A DNA stretch of 28,065 bases from Syntrophaceae bacterium UBA4810 (GTDB taxonomy: Bacteria > Desulfobacterota > Syntrophia > Syntrophales > Smithellaceae): assembly GCA_002402545.1 (NCBI GenBank), contig DHGA01000101.1, positions 1 through 28,065 of the forward strand, given 5' to 3'. Position 1 is the first letter of the stretch, and each line of letters opens with the position of its first letter. This document shows positions 1 to 6,919 of the stretch, piece by piece. The notes beneath the pieces were generated by a model. It saw nothing but the letters and a program-made list of their open reading frames with translations. It had not been told where the DNA came from and did no database searches. A program made the position numbers and the translations under genes.

Positions 1-153
1 ACCTATTGTCAATGGATACTTCGTTATATCAATTACTTCGGTGGGAAAACCCATCCCAAGCTTCTCGGGGCCAAAAATATTGTAACTTCCTACTTCCGGG
101 GACATCATACTAGTTTTGAGCACGCTTGTCAGGCAATTGGCTATATTTTTTAG
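1..153 (+). pseudogene. Integron-type tyrosine integrase, N-terminal fragment
   Basis: Frame 1 is open from the window edge to a TAG at 151-153. The residues fit the N-terminal SAM-like DNA-binding domain of integron/phage integrases: TYCQWILRYINYF, then THPKLLGAKNI, corresponding to the family's Y..WI.RFI.FH..RHP..LG pattern, and later a degenerate S-F-E-H-A-C-Q-A-I stretch at the place of the usual STQNQAL. The stop falls where the family has the Y of 'FLY', and readable residues (SLLG) follow in frame, so this looks like a nonsense-mutated relic. No catalytic domain (R, HxxR, Y) follows; the next 200 bases hold no gene I can support. The gene's beginning lies outside the window. The family call is by pattern only and moderately sure. 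Confidence 0.45.
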
Positions 154-372
154 AGTTTATTAGGGGCAACGCTCCGATTTTTAAATATTATAAGTGATAA
201 TTTTTTTAAAACCATGTGCTTAAATATACTCGCAATTCAATTAGGCTTCAAATGATTTTTTAGAGGTTAAAGGCGGAAGACTGAAGGTGGAGTCCCGCTG
301 TAACGCGGCGGAATCCGGCTTATCCGGCATTCGCCGGGCAAGCGCAACGGTAATGATAGCAGTAAAGCGTAT

Positions 373-852
373 TCAATCTTTTTCCGAAGATATTTGTGTT
401 TCAATCAAATTTAAAATCTCTTTATTCGATGGTATATCCGACATGGAATGGCCATAATGCACAAAACGAACCTTCCCGGATTTATCAATCAGCATCTGCG
501 CAGGGAGTCTCCCCAGCTTGAAAAGCTTTACCTGCTGGCCGTATAATTTCAAAACTTTGTGTTCGGGATCGGGCAGGCCGATAAACGGTAAATTTTCCTT
601 TGTCCAGTATTCCCGAAAAGCCTCGGGTTTCTCCGGCCCGGCAACGATAATTTCCGTATCCAGTTTTACAAATCGCTGATAATCCCGGCGCAACTGCGCC
701 ATGTGCGCGCGGCAGAAAGGTCAGAAAAAACCGCGATTAAAAACCACCAGAACATTCTTTTTATTGCGAAAATCAGCAAGGGAAACGCTTTTGCCGGTGA
801 AGTCGGTCATAGTAAAATCCGGAGCGGCCGTGTTGAGTTCTACTCGGGACAT
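373..852 (-). CDS. Peroxiredoxin-like selenoprotein (UxxC), UGA read as selenocysteine
   Basis: An AhpC/TSA-type thioredoxin-fold protein of 159 residues, read from ATG at 852-850 (Shine-Dalgarno AGGAG 11 bases upstream). A conventional gene caller would see only residues 51-159 because codon 44 (723-721) is TGA. Both sides of this TGA are in the same frame and are homologous to the family: residues 1-43 give the opening APDFTMTDFTGKSVSLADFR and strand VLVVFNRGFF, and residues 45-50 are PFCRAH. The TGA therefore occupies the peroxidatic Cys of the family's G-x-x-C-P-F-C-R motif, giving U44-P-F-C47. A hairpin suited to bacterial SECIS lies just downstream. The role would be peroxide or disulfide reduction in the cytoplasm with a Sec-Cys redox pair. 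The alternative is a pseudogene with one nonsense mutation, but the exact position at the catalytic residue argues against it. The selB/selA/selC/selD genes are not in this window. Confidence 0.82.
687..723 (-). promoter_or_regulatory. UGA(Sec) codon with putative bacterial SECIS hairpin
   Basis: On the minus-strand mRNA the UGA is at 723-721. A perfect 5-bp GC stem, GGCGC-AGUU-GCGCC, lies at 700-687 with a G-U containing four-base loop. The loop G is 27 bases after the UGA, inside the roughly 16-37 base window described for bacterial SECIS elements. The hairpin overlaps the codons for AHMAQLRR. SelB binding is inferred, not shown. Confidence 0.65.
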
Positions 853-921
853 GATTTGTGTACTCCTGTAAAAATAATTGAGATAAATATACTAATAATG
901 GTTATACAGTTCAAGCTTTAA

Positions 922-954
922 AAAGACCGAAGGCTTAAGGCCAAAGACCGAAGG
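922..954. repeat. Short direct repeat, 12 bases twice, 21-base period
   Basis: AAAGACCGAAGG occurs at 922-933 and again at 943-954, separated by CTTAAGGCC, in the gap between the divergent peroxiredoxin and SulP genes. It may be a tandem operator or simple slippage; nothing further can be said. Confidence 0.5.
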
Positions 955-1073
955 TTAGACCAAAAAGAATTGTGAGGAAAATTTTAAACTAAAAAATTTC
1001 TTTAGAAAAAGATGTTGTAAAAATAATGTCGGCAGATTATTAATAAGCAGTTTATAATCTGTTGAGGATTTTT

Positions 1074-2840
1074 TTGGCAAACAAACCAACTACTACTCAT
1101 GACATTTTTTCCCGCGAGGCGTATCCACGCGGCCTGTATCGCTGGATTCCGCTTCTCGCCGTATTGCGTGATTACAAAGCGGCATGGCTGGGACGGGATA
1201 TATTTGCTGGTCTGGTACTGACGGCGATGCTTGTACCCGTGGGCATGGGTTACGCGCAGGCGGCGGGAATGCCGGCAATTTACGGATTGTACGCCACTAT
1301 CGTTCCGCTTATCGCTTACGCGGTATTCGGGCCGAGCCGCATTATGATTTTGGGTCCTGATTCGGCTTTAGCCGCGTTAATTGCCGCGACGATTTTGCCG
1401 CTGGCCGCGGGTGATGAAAGCAAAGCGGTGGCGCTTGCCGGTATGTTGGCCATTCTTACAGGCTTCTTATGTGTTGCGGCGGGAGTGGCACGATTCGGTT
1501 TTATTACCGAACTTCTTTCCAAGCCGATCCGTTACGGTTATCTCAATGGTATCGCGCTGACAGTAATTATCAGTCAGCTGCCGAAAGTTTTCGGATTCTC
1601 CGTAAACGGCAGTTCTTCCTTGCAGGAAATTAGGTTGCTTGCCGAAGGCATATTCAGCGGTCAAATAAACTGGACGGCTTTCGCCATCGGTTTTTTCTGT
1701 TTGGTTGTTATTTTCGGCTGTCGACGCTGGTTTTCCCGAATCCCGGGCATTTTGATTGCTGTGATCGTGACAACAATCGCCGTCACGTATTTTGAGCTTT
1801 CTGCTACAGCGGGCATTGCTGTTGTTGGCGCGATGCCTCAAGGGTTGCCCGTGTTTCAGATTCCGAGCGTTTCGTATGCCGAATTAGGTTATCTTTTTGC
1901 AGGAGCCGTGGCCGTTGCGCTTGTTTCTTTTGCCGATATGAGCACGCTGTCGCACGCTTTTGCTTTGCGCGGCGGTTATGAAGTGGACAGCAATCAGGAG
2001 AGTATCGCCCTGGGCGCGGCCAATATTGCGGCCGGATTTTTTCAGGGTTTTCCCATCACCAGCAGCGCCTCGCGCACGCCGGTGGCCGAATCAGCCGGGG
2101 CGAAAACGCAAATCACCGGCGTAGTCGGCGCTTTATGCATCGCGCTTTTGCTGATATTTGCTCCTTCTCTTCTGAAAAATCTTCCCCAGGCGGCGCTTGG
2201 CGCTATCGTCATTTTTGCCTGCATCAGACTGGCGGAAATAAAGGGTGTTACGCGTCTGTACAAATTGCGCCGTGGCGAATTTGTGCTGTCCCTTGTTTGT
2301 TTTTCAGGCGTTTTGTTATTGGGGGTAATTAAAGGAATTTTTATTGCGGTAGGAATTGCCTTGTTTGCTTTTATCTGGCGGGCATGGAAACCTTATAATG
2401 CCGTGCTGGGTCATGTTGACGGTCTGAAAAGTTATCATGATATTACGCGTCATCCGGAGGCGCGGCTGATTGACGGCCTGGTGCTTTTCCGTTGGGACGC
2501 GCCGCTGTTTTTTGCCAACGCGGAAACTTTCCGTGATCAGGTTCTGCGCGCGGTGGCACAGGCGCCGACGCCGACCAGATGGGTAGTGGTCACGGCGGAG
2601 CCGATTACCGATGTGGATATTACCGCCGCCGATATGCTTGAGGATCTCGATGGAAAACTATATGCTGCCGGCATAGAATTGTGTTTCGCGGAAATGAAGG
2701 ATCCGGTGAAAGACACGCTCAAATGTTACGGTCTTTTTGCAAGATTCGGGACAGATAATTTTTTTCCGACCATCGAGCATGCCGTGGAGCGTTATATCGA
2801 AATCTATGGTACAAATAAAACAGATGTAAAAAAACAATGA
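1074..2840 (+). CDS. SulP family inorganic anion transporter with STAS domain
   Basis: Inner-membrane transporter of the SulP (SLC26) family, which moves sulfate, bicarbonate or other anions. The N-terminal signature region is clear: DIFAGLVLTAMLVPVGMGYAQAAGMP, followed by IYGLYATIVPLIAYAVFGPSR, about 10-12 hydrophobic segments to residue about 445, and a cytoplasmic STAS domain (about 460-570) ending in FGTDNFFPTIEHAVE. The length of 588 residues is normal. No ATG is available near the front; I chose TTG at 1074 because GAGG at 1064-1067 sits 6 bases before it, whereas the upstream TTG at 1062 would overlap that Shine-Dalgarno. The substrate cannot be read from sequence. With an alkyl sulfatase 4 kb away sulfate is a reasonable guess, but bicarbonate transport is equally possible. 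Confidence 0.88.
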   Translation: MANKPTTTHDIFSREAYPRGLYRWIPLLAVLRDYKAAWLGRDIFAGLVLTAMLVPVGMGYAQAAGMPAIYGLYATIVPLIAYAVFGPSRIMILGPDSALAALIAATILPLAAGDESKAVALAGMLAILTGFLCVAAGVARFGFITELLSKPIRYGYLNGIALTVIISQLPKVFGFSVNGSSSLQEIRLLAEGIFSGQINWTAFAIGFFCLVVIFGCRRWFSRIPGILIAVIVTTIAVTYFELSATAGIAVVGAMPQGLPVFQIPSVSYAELGYLFAGAVAVALVSFADMSTLSHAFALRGGYEVDSNQESIALGAANIAAGFFQGFPITSSASRTPVAESAGAKTQITGVVGALCIALLLIFAPSLLKNLPQAALGAIVIFACIRLAEIKGVTRLYKLRRGEFVLSLVCFSGVLLLGVIKGIFIAVGIALFAFIWRAWKPYNAVLGHVDGLKSYHDITRHPEARLIDGLVLFRWDAPLFFANAETFRDQVLRAVAQAPTPTRWVVVTAEPITDVDITAADMLEDLDGKLYAAGIELCFAEMKDPVKDTLKCYGLFARFGTDNFFPTIEHAVERYIEIYGTNKTDVKKQ

Positions 2841-2876
2841 TAAAAAACAAGATTCAAAATAAAAGAGTTTATTGAA

Positions 2877-3101
2877 ATGAAAAAAGTTGTTTATCACGGT
2901 ATCCGCGATATCAGGGTGGAAGATAAGCCGGAAGAAAATTCGGGCAGGGGAGAAGTCAAAATCAAAATAAAATACTGCGGCATCTGCGGCTCGGATCTGC
3001 ATGAATATGAATCAAACCAGGCTGGAACTTGTTGTCGGAAAACACCGCCAGAATATTTTTATTTAACGGGAAACCCCTTACCGCTGAAATCATCAAGGTA
3101 A
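2877..3101 (+). pseudogene. Zinc alcohol dehydrogenase (2,3-butanediol dehydrogenase-like), N-terminal stump
   Basis: The first ~48 codons match the start of medium-chain zinc-dependent alcohol dehydrogenases: MKKVVYHGIRDIRVEDKP, then G-E-V-K-I-K-I-K-Y-CGICGSDLHEYE, which includes the catalytic-zinc Cys of the C-G-I-C-G-S-D motif. Homology stops abruptly after HEYE at about 3010 and the frame ends at 3099-3101 after unrelated sequence. The usual protein is about 350 residues, so ~85% is missing, including the structural-zinc lobe and Rossmann fold. The remaining gap to the convergent AOR gene (3102-3171) holds nothing recognisable. It starts 36 bases after the SulP gene on the same strand. 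A stable truncated product is unlikely to be an enzyme. Confidence 0.75.
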
Positions 3102-3171
3102 AATACCGACGCTCCTGTATTGCTGCTCCTTCAGGAAGTCATTTGTTTATTGCGACAATGCGGTATTTGCT

Positions 3172-5007
3172 TTATGTCCAGAGATCTTTTGCCGCCTGGT
3201 CGAGCCCTAACTCGATAAGTTTTTCTTTTTTTGGTTTACCGCTCTCCCAGTCCCAGCTACTCACTTCATAAAATTCCTTCAGCATGAGGTCCATATCAGG
3301 TTCCATTCCCGCGGTTGCTCCTTCTTTAAGTGCCTGCCGGGCAATCTTCGGCAGCTTGTCGTCTTGTCTGGTGACGCCAAGTTTGTTGTTGATTGCTCTC
3401 TTTAGGTTTAAGGAACGTTCCCCGAAAGTCAGCAGGTCTATAGTGCTAAGCTCAGCGCCGGTAATAGCGTTTAATGCGCGCGCGATCATTCCGGCGGTCA
3501 TGGGGGAAAATTGACAAAGAGTGAAGCTGTTGTAAAGTTCACAAAAATGAAGCGATTTTGCCGTCAGCGCGCCCTTTTGTGCGGGGTTATTCTTGTCAGA
3601 AAAAGTTATTCCTAATTCCTGGGCGGATTCATTTCCCGGGGCATCAAGGTGATAAAAAGCGCCTTTCAGGTGGCAGGCGCCTCGGGGGCCGACCGCGTAA
3701 GATAAGGCAGCGCCTTGATAAGCGCGCGAATCGTGCATCGGGAATTCCAGTCCCTTCACATGAGCTGCCTCCTCGGGATCTGCTCCCAGAGCCGCGGCCA
3801 TCTCTTTAACACCCTTGGATAAGATAACTCCAATGCCTTCCTGTTTAATAATCATGTCCAACAGTTTGAGAATAACTTTTGAATCCCCCCATTTGATTTC
3901 CATGCCTGCCTTTTCTTTGGTGATAATTCCTTTTTCATACAGATACATGGCAAAGGCGATGGATACGCCGGCGGATATCGTATCAATTCCGTGAGCATTA
4001 CATAAGTGATTGGCTCTGACCACGGAGTCAATATCAAAATTCATGCAGAGGGGGCCAAAAGCGGCAACGGTTTCGTATTCAGGCCCGTCAACTTTTTTAA
4101 TATCTTCGCTGAAATCTTTAATAACCCTGCCGCAGCCGATGAGGCACCCGGTGCACGAGTAATTTGTCATGGTGTAGCGCTTTCTGAACGCGGGGCCGTG
4201 AAGTTTTTCCACGGGGAAAATACTTTTTGTAAAATATTTTGTGGGCACATCGCCCAAGCGCATTCCCAAATCAATATACATATTCGTTCCGTATAATTTA
4301 TATGCATTAGTGTTAGGATAATTTCTGATGCAGTCACGAGCTTCTTCGATTAGGGATTTCAGCGTATGGCTGTCGGCAATTTCCGCTTTCAGATTTCCGG
4401 ATACGGTTACGGCTTTGAGGTTTTTTGAGCCCATAAGCGCTCCCAAACCGCATCTTCCGGCGGTTCGGCCCTCATCGTTCATTATGCCGGCGTATTTTAT
4501 TAATTTTTCTCCTCCCGTGCCGATACAGGCAGTCGAATTTTTTTCACCTGCTTCTTGATCGATTATCTCCTGCGTCTGATAGGAATCCTTGCCCCAGAGA
4601 TGAGAGGCGTCTTTAATTTCCGCCTTGTCTGCCTTAATCAGCAAATAAACAGGTGTATCCGCCTTGCCGGTTATGATTATTCCGTCGTAACCGGTGCCTT
4701 TAAGGCGCATGGGAAAGCTACCTGCCGTTGTTGCTTCACCCCAGAGTCCGCTTCCTGGAGCGATGCCGCAAATAGCCGCTCTGCTAACCATGGGAATGCC
4801 GGAGCCGACAAAAGGCCCGGTGGCAAATACCAGCGGATTTTCCGGCGCCAGCGGGTTCATAGCCGGTTTTACGTAATTATATATAATGCTCGCGGCCAAG
4901 GTTGAACCACCGACATATTTTTTCAAATCATCATCATTTATCGGAAAATCTTCAATTTTTTTATCCGTCAGGTTCACCTTCAGAAATTTACCGAAATAGC
5001 CCTTCAT
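3172..5007 (-). CDS. aor: Tungsten-containing aldehyde:ferredoxin oxidoreductase
   Basis: AOR-family enzyme oxidising aldehydes to carboxylic acids with ferredoxin (or running in reverse), using a tungsten bis-pterin cofactor and one [4Fe-4S] cluster in the cytoplasm. The 611-residue length is typical. The N-terminal domain opens with KGYFGKFLKVNLTDKKI and has the GPFVGSG and APGSGLWGEATTAGSF stretches of the cofactor-binding half. Cluster ligands are C285-x2-C288-x3-C292 (YSCTGCLIGCG), with a late Cys, most likely C498 (SFTLCQF), as the fourth, matching the spacing of characterised AORs. The Shine-Dalgarno GGAGGTGA overlaps the stop codon of the upstream iron alcohol dehydrogenase, only 4 bases away, implying translational coupling and a shared pathway from alcohol through aldehyde to acid. 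A separate MoaD-like partner is not visible next to it. Confidence 0.93.
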   Translation of the reverse strand: MKGYFGKFLKVNLTDKKIEDFPINDDDLKKYVGGSTLAASIIYNYVKPAMNPLAPENPLVFATGPFVGSGIPMVSRAAICGIAPGSGLWGEATTAGSFPMRLKGTGYDGIIITGKADTPVYLLIKADKAEIKDASHLWGKDSYQTQEIIDQEAGEKNSTACIGTGGEKLIKYAGIMNDEGRTAGRCGLGALMGSKNLKAVTVSGNLKAEIADSHTLKSLIEEARDCIRNYPNTNAYKLYGTNMYIDLGMRLGDVPTKYFTKSIFPVEKLHGPAFRKRYTMTNYSCTGCLIGCGRVIKDFSEDIKKVDGPEYETVAAFGPLCMNFDIDSVVRANHLCNAHGIDTISAGVSIAFAMYLYEKGIITKEKAGMEIKWGDSKVILKLLDMIIKQEGIGVILSKGVKEMAAALGADPEEAAHVKGLEFPMHDSRAYQGAALSYAVGPRGACHLKGAFYHLDAPGNESAQELGITFSDKNNPAQKGALTAKSLHFCELYNSFTLCQFSPMTAGMIARALNAITGAELSTIDLLTFGERSLNLKRAINNKLGVTRQDDKLPKIARQALKEGATAGMEPDMDLMLKEFYEVSSWDWESGKPKKEKLIELGLDQAAKDLWT

Positions 5008-5011
5008 AAAA

Positions 5012-6307
5012 TCACCTCCAAATATCGGAATCCATGTCTAGCAATTTACCATCGTAGGCGCACATAAAGACGTCCATTAACTGCGCGCGTGTCAAATCAA
5101 ACCACCCAAAGTAGAAGGCTGGATCAGTGGGAGTCTGGTCCAGGATAAAATCAAGGTTTTTTTCAAAGTCGGCCCTAGAAACACCCGCCTCTTTCAGGCT
5201 AACGGCAAGATGAAGCTCAGACATTAGCCCGCGAATCTTGCCGATGAGATTAGAGAGGCTTTTTGTATCAGAGTTAGTGTCTCTGACGTCCAGCACATTA
5301 CATATCTCCAAATACCGATCCGTCGCTTTTGAATATACCTGAAGTTCGTAAGGAATGAATAACAGGACCATGGCGCCGTGATGAATGTGATAGAGGCCTC
5401 CGATTGTATGCCCCAAAGCATGCGAAATTCCCGAGCCGACATTGCTAAGAGGAATTCCCGCCATCATTGCCGCCTGCTGCATCTTGATTCGGGGCATGAG
5501 GTCGTTGCCGTCCCTGTATGCCCGGGGAAGCCATTCAAAAACCATTTTTATGGTTTTCAGAGCAATAGCCTGGTTCAGCTCATCAGATCTTGGGACCATG
5601 AAGCCATCGATAGCATGAGCCAGCGCGTCTCCTCCGGTTCCCGCAGTGAGTTGCGGCGGCATGCCAACGGTCAGTGTAGGATCAAGCAGAGCAAAGTCGG
5701 GAACAAGTTCAGGCAACGCCCCGCCTACTCCTAGTTTTACGCCATCGGGAAAAGAGATTACGGCAACTCCGGACACTTCAGAACCCGTTCCGCTTGTTGT
5801 GGGAATGGCTACCAGCTTAGCTTTATTGCGTAAATTCAAGGGTATAATAGGGCTCAATATTTCAATATTGACATCTGGATGTTCATATAAAATCCACGCT
5901 CCTTTGGCCGTATCAATAGATGATCCGCCGCCCAGGGCAAAAATGAGATCGGGGCCGAATCTCCGCATCTTATCCGCGCATTCTTTCACGGTTTCAATCG
6001 GCGCATCCGGCTTTGCTTCTTTCCATACTTCGAATTTTATGCCGTGCCTTTTTTCATAGGGGGCCATGACCTTTGCGGCAAAGCGAACCGCGTACTCATC
6101 AGTCACCAGAAAAGCTTTTTTTGTTTTGCATTCTTTCGCCACCAGGTCGACAACGTCGGGGAGAAAACCGGCTTTATCCAGAAAAAGATTCAGCCCGGAA
6201 AATATTCGCGGCACAAAAAAAGGCTTTTGAGCTTCCTTTAAAAATTCGGCCTGTACCATCGGCCCACCCCATGTTCTCAACAAATATTCGTGCGACCAGT
6301 AACTCAT
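5012..6307 (-). CDS. Iron-containing (group III) alcohol dehydrogenase
   Basis: NAD(P)-dependent Fe-type alcohol dehydrogenase of 431 residues interconverting primary alcohols and aldehydes. Visible motifs are the nucleotide-binding GGGSSIDTAK (126-135), TTSGTGSEVS (170-179), and the metal site D227-x3-H231 (GGDALAHAIDG), H296 (GISHALGH) and H310 (IHHG). About 40 residues precede the usual start of the fold (WSHEYLLRTWGGP...), which is longer than in butanol dehydrogenases. The ATG at 6307 has a good ribosome site (GGGAGGGAGAAG). It is translationally coupled to the aldehyde oxidoreductase that follows, so its aldehyde product is probably passed to that enzyme. Chain-length specificity cannot be read from the sequence. 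Confidence 0.93.
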   Translation of the reverse strand: MSYWSHEYLLRTWGGPMVQAEFLKEAQKPFFVPRIFSGLNLFLDKAGFLPDVVDLVAKECKTKKAFLVTDEYAVRFAAKVMAPYEKRHGIKFEVWKEAKPDAPIETVKECADKMRRFGPDLIFALGGGSSIDTAKGAWILYEHPDVNIEILSPIIPLNLRNKAKLVAIPTTSGTGSEVSGVAVISFPDGVKLGVGGALPELVPDFALLDPTLTVGMPPQLTAGTGGDALAHAIDGFMVPRSDELNQAIALKTIKMVFEWLPRAYRDGNDLMPRIKMQQAAMMAGIPLSNVGSGISHALGHTIGGLYHIHHGAMVLLFIPYELQVYSKATDRYLEICNVLDVRDTNSDTKSLSNLIGKIRGLMSELHLAVSLKEAGVSRADFEKNLDFILDQTPTDPAFYFGWFDLTRAQLMDVFMCAYDGKLLDMDSDIWR

Positions 6308-6385
6308 GACTTCTCCCTCCCTGCAATTTAGGCAATCATTTCCATTGTTGCCGTCCGGATGTCGCGCAATTTTTGGTCAGTTTCA

Positions 6386-6739
6386 TCAGGTTGTGACGAA
6401 CTTCAAGGCGGCTCCAAACCAGGTAAAAGAATGAACCTGGCCATCAATGCTGACCTGGTGATTTTGAAGCGCCCTTTTGATGCCGTCTTCTCCCTCTTTC
6501 ATGCTTCTAAAGGCGGTTTTCGCGTCGCTCCAGATCATCGCCGCGTCATAGTCGCCCAGCGCGTTGTCCGATGAGAAACCGCCATTTTCAAAAATGAATC
6601 GTTTTCCCTTTTTGCCGTCCTTGGTTTTAATTACTATCCTGCATTCATGGCCCATAAGAAATTTTTTAAAGCCCTTGTTCGTTTTTAAAATCCTTTTAAA
6701 TTTCCAGACCAGCAATTTTAAAAAAATTGAAAATCCCAT
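6386..6739 (-). CDS. Small SCP2-like (sterol carrier fold) protein
   Basis: A 117-residue protein with ATG at 6739 behind AAGGAGCAGG. The N-terminus is basic and amphipathic (FLKLLVWKFKRILKTNKGFKKF). The rest follows the SCP2 pattern: a beta strand with IVIKTKDGKKGKRFIFENGG, then YDAAMIWSDAKTAFRSMKEGEDGIKRALQNHQVSIDGQ, i.e. 'D..i..s...a...l..g...i..al..g...i.G'. SCP2-fold proteins bind lipids or acyl-CoAs, and alkyl sulfatases carry a similar fold at their C-terminus. It lies between the alkyl sulfatase and the iron alcohol dehydrogenase on the same strand (180- and 78-base gaps), so a lipid-handling role in that pathway is inferred. The assignment rests on pattern only. Confidence 0.6.
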   Translation of the reverse strand: MGFSIFLKLLVWKFKRILKTNKGFKKFLMGHECRIVIKTKDGKKGKRFIFENGGFSSDNALGDYDAAMIWSDAKTAFRSMKEGEDGIKRALQNHQVSIDGQVHSFTWFGAALKFVTT

Positions 6740-6919
6740 AACCTGCTCCTTATATATGTGCTTTCTGGTAAATTGAAGTAATTATTTTATTCAATATACA
6801 GTTAACCACCATTTATTTCAAGCATGTAAAACTTGAGCGCCATAACGTTTATCATTTCGAATATGCTTTAGCCAGGTAAGGTGATGATCATTTTTATATT
6901 TTCCATCTCGTTATACATT

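Noticed and set aside
240..372. Possible integron attC site near the integrase fragment, because of GC-rich inverted elements (CCGG, CGGCG)
   Set aside because: No paired R'/R'' core (RYYYAAC and GTTRRRY) in the right arrangement could be found; only weak 4-base self-complementary pieces are present.
703..921. Plus-strand open frame of 72 codons overlapping the selenoprotein gene
   Set aside because: It starts on GTG inside the UGA region and has no ribosome site or recognisable pattern. The opposite strand carries the homologous peroxiredoxin sequence through the same bases.
3029..3271. Possible MoaD-like or other small gene between the ADH stump and the AOR gene
   Set aside because: Frames on both strands were read. 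None gives a GG-terminated MoaD tail or a convincing start, and the plus frame runs into the antisense of AOR.
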